Source: Streptomyces sp. NBC_01237
Lineage (GTDB): Bacteria > Actinomycetota > Actinomycetes > Streptomycetales > Streptomycetaceae
Reading direction: 5' to 3'
Assembly (NCBI RefSeq): GCF_035917275.1
Contig: NZ_CP108508.1
Coordinates: 1,054,001 to 1,118,000, forward strand
Length of the DNA stretch: 64,000 nucleotides
Under the pieces are notes generated by a model, which had not been told where the DNA came from, did not search any database, and saw nothing but the letters and a program-made list of their open reading frames with translations. How positions within the stretch are numbered: position 1 is the first letter of the stretch; every line of letters starts with the position of its first letter. Of this stretch, positions 59,776-64,000 are shown one piece after another. Made by a program: the position numbers and the translations under genes.

Positions 59776-62700
59776 CTACGTGCCGTCGGCGCCCGTGAGC
59801 CGGTCCAGGACATCCGTGTACCGGGAGCGTTTGTCGGGGCGTGCGTGGGAGGCGGCGTGCCGGAGCGCCGGGACGGCAGCGGCCCCGAAGCGGCCGACGG
59901 CCTCGTGGGCCGCGCTGCGGACCGCGGGCTGTGGATGGCCGAGGAGACCGACCAGAACGGGGATCGCCGGTTCCCAGGACGCGTGGGCGAGCGTCCGGAT
60001 CGCCATGCGCACCACATCCGGCTGCGGGTCGTCCAGCAGGATCATCGTCTGCCGCGCATACGTCGAGCGGTCCAGCAGCGCGCGCGAGGTCCGATGAGCG
60101 TGCAGCCGTACACCGGTCCTCGGGTGGCGCAGCAAGACGTCGATCAGTTCGCGCACCACCTGGTCGCCGGTGTCGCCCGGCGTCGGGTGCCCGCCGTCCC
60201 GCAACCCCGGCCCCGGCTTCCGGCCGGCCCGCGACGGGGCGTTGCGACTGCTCCCCGCTGCCCGGTCGCCGTGCTCCTCGGTGAGGAGCGTGAGGCCACG
60301 GCGTATCTCCTCGGGGGTGCCGGTACGGGCCAGGGTCAGCAGCTCCGGCGGTGTGGGGCTCGGCCGGGCCCCCGGCGCCACCGCCACGACCGGTGCCGGA
60401 CTGCGCAGGGCTTCGAGCGCGGCGGCGTCCGCCCGTGCGGCGCCGGGTCCGCGCAACGGCCCCTCGACCAGGAGGAGCGCGTCGGCCAGGGCGTCGCGCC
60501 CTTCGGCGCGCAGCCGTCGCCGGGCCCGGGTCAGGGCGGGAGTGCGCAGCAGTGGCCGCCCCGACAGCAATTCCAGGAGCCCCGTGGCGCCCGTGTCGAT
60601 GCGCTCGCCCAGCAGCTGTGCCAGTACGTCGGCGGGGACCTCGCGCAGTACCCGCAGGGCTTCCGTACGGAGGTCGGGCGGCCCGCTCTCCCACCACCCC
60701 AGGAGCAGCGGGACGAGCGGCGGCAGGTCCCAGGGGTCCAGCCGGGCCGCCAGGCGGAGCACGCGTTCCGGCCGGACCCCGTCGCCGCGCAGCTCCGCCC
60801 CGTCGACGGCGACGAGCGCACGGGCAAGATCGATCCTGGTGCCGGGGCCGTACGCAGTGCCGGTGCCATCGCCGAGGCCGGTTCCGGTGGCCGGGTCGTC
60901 CACCCGGCCGCGCAGGAAGGCGCGGAGCACGGCCAGGGAGATGTCGGGTTCGGGCCACGCCCGCAGGGCCTGGGCGGCGGCGTTCCGCCGGTCCGCTCCG
61001 GGGGCTTCCAGCAGGGTCAGCAACCGGGCACGCAGGGCGGCGGAACGCGGCTGGTCGAGATCGTCGAGGTGTACGGACCTGACGGCCGAAGCCGGCGTAC
61101 TGGTCCGTGATTCCGCCGCTTCCCGCGTCGGCACGGCCGTCTCGGAGATCGTCCAGGCCGGTGCGTCGAGTGGCTGGAGCCGCGTCATCCAGTCGACCAG
61201 CCGCTCGCGCACCCCGGGACCGGCGCCCGGGTAGGCGTCGATCAGTGCGTCGAGACGGTCCCGCGAACCCGGAGCCGGGTCATGATCGCGGCGGCGGAAC
61301 TCCTCCAGGGCCCAGGGCGTGCGTACGGCGGCGTCCAGCGCGGCCCGCCACGCCGTCGACGCGGTGGAGGCGGACGCCCGCACCGGCACTCCGAAGGTCT
61401 CGCGCAGCAGAGCGGGACCGGTCAGCCAGGGATCGGCTCCGAGGCGGGCGCCGGCGAGAGCCCGGTCCAGATCGGCGCGCACCAGCACGGCACCGCATCC
61501 GCGCAGCAGGGTCAGTGCGGACGTGCTGCCTGCCGTCCCGGCCGCGGACGCGCGTACCGCCCCGGCGACCGTGAACCGCTCGACGGCGGACAGCCGGGGC
61601 GCCACGGCAATCAGGACGGCCATGAGTCCCGCGGCGTACTCCCCCGCCACCGCCGTATCCCGCTGTCCGTGCGCGACCTCGTCGTACGCGTCGGTCACCG
61701 TCCCGCCGAACCGGGCGAACGCCGCCACCTCACCGGGCGTCCACGGGGCCGGGCACAGCCGGAGCGTGCAGCGCAGGACCCGGCGCCGTACATCGGCCGA
61801 GGGGGCGCTCTCCGCCAGCCTGAGCCAGTCCTCCAGCAAGGGCCGCAGCCTCCGCAGCTCCCGCAGCCGGTCCGCGTCCGGCGCCGCGGAGTGCCCGGCG
61901 ATGCGCAGGGCGACCGAGGAGTTCCATCCCCCGGTCAGCAGGGAGTCGATGGCGGGGGCCGCCGCGTCGGGCGGTTGGGCAGCGCGCGAGAGGTGCGTCG
62001 TGATGCCGTGCCTGGACAGGGGCTCCGCCAGTTCCGCGACGGACCCCGAGGCAAGACGGACGCCGCCCGACGACAGCAGGCCGAGCAACGCCGCAACGGC
62101 CGGCGACGCCTGGGCGTCGAGGGCCAGAACCGCACGTGGGGTCAGGACGTTGTCGAGACCTGCCAGCAGCAGTTCGCGGACGCGTCCGTCCTCGCTCTGT
62201 TCGGCGGCGGCGAGAACGGTCGCCGTGCAGGCGTCACCGAGGATCGCGCGCAACGCCTCGACGAGCGCGGTACGCAGCCCGGGGTTGTCGTGCCGGCCCA
62301 GCCAGTGGAGCAGCCGCGGCACCGCCGCCGGTGCGCCGGCGCGGACGAGGACCGACGCGGCGGTCTTCTTGATGTTCATGTTCGGGTGGTCGAGGCAGGC
62401 CGCGACCGACGCGGACGCCCAGCGGGCACGCGCGTGCCCGAGTGCCAGCAGCGCCTGCCGTACGGTCCTGATGTCATCGGACCGGGTCAGCACGGTCAAG
62501 GTCGCCGACAGCGCCTGGGCGTCGTCGCCCTCGGCATCCCGCGCCAGCAGGGCGATCACATGCTTGCGCACCTGCGGGTCGCGGCTGCGCAGCAAGGAGT
62601 GCACACGCGGCCGCAGGCGGACCGCGGCCGGCACCTGGAGCAGCAGCCTCAGCAGCACCGCCTGCTCACCGCCGGACAACGCGGGGCGGTCCAGCAGGTC

Positions 62701-64000
62701 CAGTGCCGTCGTGGCGACGAGGGCGTGGCCCGCCTCCTGCGCGTCCGCCGCGTCGAGCAGGCAGACCGGCCGGATCCGCCGCCGCCGGTGGAGTCGGCAC
62801 CCCAGAGCGTGCACGGCGTCCACGACCTCCTGCGGTACCTCGGGTTCGCCGGTGGGCCCGGCCGTGTCCGGGCGGGCTTCGTCCGTGGGCCCGGCCGCGC
62901 GGGGGCGGACCGCGGCGGGGTTCGCGTCCCGGGGCAGGGCGAGGTCGCGCACGATGCGCAGAAGCAGATCGGCGATGACGGGCAGTGTTCCGGCGCCCCC
63001 GTGATCCGCGAGCCGGCACAGCGCCGCCACCGGGTCGTCGGGGTCCGGACGCGCGCTCAGGAGCGCCAGTTCGGCCTCGTCGGGGCCCCCGAGGTCGGCG
63101 GCTATGCGGGCGGGCAGGTCCGTGGGGTCGAGACGGACGAGAAGGCGATGCCGTGATTCCGGATCGTGGCTCAGATGCCACAGGAGCTCCAAGGCCCGGT
63201 CCCGGACGCCGCGGAACGGCGGCGCGATCGTGCCCGTGGCCGTGCGGGGGTACGCGCCCGTGTCCGCGCTCGGGCCCGCCTCCGTGTCCTCGCCCGCGCC
63301 CGGACCTTCGTCCGTGTCGAGGCCGAGCCCTTCGGCCAGCACCTCGGCCGTCCGGCGGCCTCCGATGGCCTCCAGGGTGGTCAGGGCCGACACGGGGGCG
63401 TGGGGAAGCAGACCGATCACCGCCTCCTCGGCGTCCGCGTGACGCAGCGTACGAAGGGCGGCGAGAAACGGCCCCGGCGTGGGAGCGGCCCGGAGCAGAG
63501 CGGTGACGGCCGCGCCGATCGGCAGTTCGCCCGTGCCCTGAGCGCCCAGCGCGACGAGCAGGTCGAGCCGGCGTGGCCAGCTCGGGTCATCGGCCGGCGC
63601 GTCGGTCAGGGCGTCGAGCATCTCCCGGCGGCAGGTGTAGAGCACGGTGGCGACATCGCGCGACGGGACCGAATGGTCGGCCAGCGCCAGCCCGACGACG
63701 GTCCGTACGTCCGGGGATACCGGGAAGTGCCCGCGCCGGTGCAGTCCGCGCAGACAGGTCAGCGCCGGCCCGCCGAACAGCAGCGGATCGCGCGCGGCGA
63801 CGGCCAGGAGCCCACTGATGTCGTCGCGTTCCGCGAGATCACCGAGGAGTTCCAGCGCGTTGCGGCGAAGGGCGGGCGGAAGGTCCTGGTCCTCCGCCGT
63901 CCGCCGAAGGAGCCGGGCGTGCCCGTGGCGGGCCGCGGTGATGAGCGCGGCCGCCGCGACCGCCGGCCTCCCGGTCGCGGACTCCGCGGTGAGGCCGGGG
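59776..64000 (-). CDS. Giant HEAT-repeat protein, 5-prime end beyond the window
   Basis: The frame is open without a stop from 59776 to the right edge, giving at least 1408 residues; the visible GTG at 63645 is therefore not the start. Upstream residues read as repeats too (LITAARHGHARLLRRTAEDQ, LRRNALELLGDLAERDDISG). Clear HEAT/PBS-lyase-type repeats occur along the protein: DPQVRKHVIALLARDAEGDD, HPNMNIKKTAASVLVRAGAP, HPQPAVRSAAHEAVGRFGAA near the C-terminus. No enzymatic motif is evident in the visible part. Such helical solenoids are scaffolds for protein partners. What it binds, and whether an N-terminal effector domain exists, lies outside the window. Confidence 0.85.
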   Translation of the reverse strand, partial: PGLTAESATGRPAVAAAALITAARHGHARLLRRTAEDQDLPPALRRNALELLGDLAERDDISGLLAVAARDPLLFGGPALTCLRGLHRRGHFPVSPDVRTVVGLALADHSVPSRDVATVLYTCRREMLDALTDAPADDPSWPRRLDLLVALGAQGTGELPIGAAVTALLRAAPTPGPFLAALRTLRHADAEEAVIGLLPHAPVSALTTLEAIGGRRTAEVLAEGLGLDTDEGPGAGEDTEAGPSADTGAYPRTATGTIAPPFRGVRDRALELLWHLSHDPESRHRLLVRLDPTDLPARIAADLGGPDEAELALLSARPDPDDPVAALCRLADHGGAGTLPVIADLLLRIVRDLALPRDANPAAVRPRAAGPTDEARPDTAGPTGEPEVPQEVVDAVHALGCRLHRRRRIRPVCLLDAADAQEAGHALVATTALDLLDRPALSGGEQAVLLRLLLQVPAAVRLRPRVHSLLRSRDPQVRKHVIALLARDAEGDDAQALSATLTVLTRSDDIRTVRQALLALGHARARWASASVAACLDHPNMNIKKTAASVLVRAGAPAAVPRLLHWLGRHDNPGLRTALVEALRAILGDACTATVLAAAEQSEDGRVRELLLAGLDNVLTPRAVLALDAQASPAVAALLGLLSSGGVRLASGSVAELAEPLSRHGITTHLSRAAQPPDAAAPAIDSLLTGGWNSSVALRIAGHSAAPDADRLRELRRLRPLLEDWLRLAESAPSADVRRRVLRCTLRLCPAPWTPGEVAAFARFGGTVTDAYDEVAHGQRDTAVAGEYAAGLMAVLIAVAPRLSAVERFTVAGAVRASAAGTAGSTSALTLLRGCGAVLVRADLDRALAGARLGADPWLTGPALLRETFGVPVRASASTASTAWRAALDAAVRTPWALEEFRRRDHDPAPGSRDRLDALIDAYPGAGPGVRERLVDWMTRLQPLDAPAWTISETAVPTREAAESRTSTPASAVRSVHLDDLDQPRSAALRARLLTLLEAPGADRRNAAAQALRAWPEPDISLAVLRAFLRGRVDDPATGTGLGDGTGTAYGPGTRIDLARALVAVDGAELRGDGVRPERVLRLAARLDPWDLPPLVPLLLGWWESGPPDLRTEALRVLREVPADVLAQLLGERIDTGATGLLELLSGRPLLRTPALTRARRRLRAEGRDALADALLLVEGPLRGPGAARADAAALEALRSPAPVVAVAPGARPSPTPPELLTLARTGTPEEIRRGLTLLTEEHGDRAAGSSRNAPSRAGRKPGPGLRDGGHPTPGDTGDQVVRELIDVLLRHPRTGVRLHAHRTSRALLDRSTYARQTMILLDDPQPDVVRMAIRTLAHASWEPAIPVLVGLLGHPQPAVRSAAHEAVGRFGAAAVPALRHAASHARPDKRSRYTDVLDRLTGADGT

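Noticed and set aside
1..64000. CRISPR arrays, tRNA or rRNA genes, prophage or conjugative modules
   Set aside because: No regular direct-repeat/spacer array, cloverleaf, integrase, phage structural or transfer gene was seen.

Overview
The window is about 72 percent GC. Almost every coding frame ends its codons in G or C, GTG and TTG starts are common, and several genes appear to be leaderless. It also carries a mycothiol-dependent maleylpyruvate isomerase-type enzyme, an F420-type reductase, a Cys leader peptide of the actinobacterial R-x-HVDL-x-R type, and many small families known mainly from streptomycetes. Together these point to a Streptomyces chromosome, outside any obvious prophage, conjugative element, CRISPR locus or antibiotic cluster. 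No tRNA or rRNA was seen.

Layout. 1-9 kb: a sigma-like membrane protein, a SRPBCC protein, a cysteine synthase/desulfhydrase-like enzyme, a SpoIIAB-type ATPase, a SHOCT protein, then a TetR regulator with a DUF4865 protein and a phosphotriesterase-like hydrolase. 8.4-16 kb: ROK regulator divergent from an MFS exporter, small membrane proteins, a NarL-type two-component pair, and a TetR regulator divergent from an F420-type reductase with two matching operators. 16-24 kb: geranylgeranyl reductase-like flavoprotein, M20 dipeptidase, P-loop/Nudix fusion, ROK kinase divergent from a LacI regulator, DUF6986 aldolase-like enzyme. 24-34 kb: etfBA, flavin reductase with a Cys leader peptide, thioredoxin, acyltransferase, a three-gene operon (DUF6421, SDR, threonine aldolase), a phosphodiesterase, GNAT. 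33-41 kb: DUF5134, M56 peptidase, PAP2, GNAT, an LVIVD-repeat exported protein divergent from a DUF305 lipoprotein, FprA-like reductase. 41-48 kb: ArsR regulator, methyltransferase, Tat-exported CehA-type hydrolase, Old Yellow Enzyme, cupin protein. 47-64 kb: BNR-repeat protein, uracil-DNA glycosylase, BadF-type kinase, degenerate CbiX-like protein, lactonase, FUSC exporter divergent from an Lrp regulator, Ser/Thr kinase followed by a MITE-like palindromic element, aldo/keto reductase, GH16 glucanase, a stand-alone LigD phosphoesterase domain, and a giant HEAT-repeat protein cut by the right edge.

The most informative non-coding signals are regulatory. An ArsR-family gene and an Old Yellow Enzyme gene 4 kb away share a TACGA-N6-TCGTA operator, present as three tandem copies at exact 17-bp steps before the enzyme gene. 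Two TetR operators sit 53 bp apart. Perfect palindromes lie before the LacI, Lrp, NarL-kinase and DUF5134 genes. A Cys leader peptide with a promoter placed for leaderless transcription precedes a flavin reductase. Strong bidirectional terminators separate convergent gene pairs. No complete undescribed multi-gene system could be demonstrated; the best candidates for follow-up are the ArsR/OYE regulon, the DUF6421-SDR-aldolase operon and the HEAT-repeat giant.
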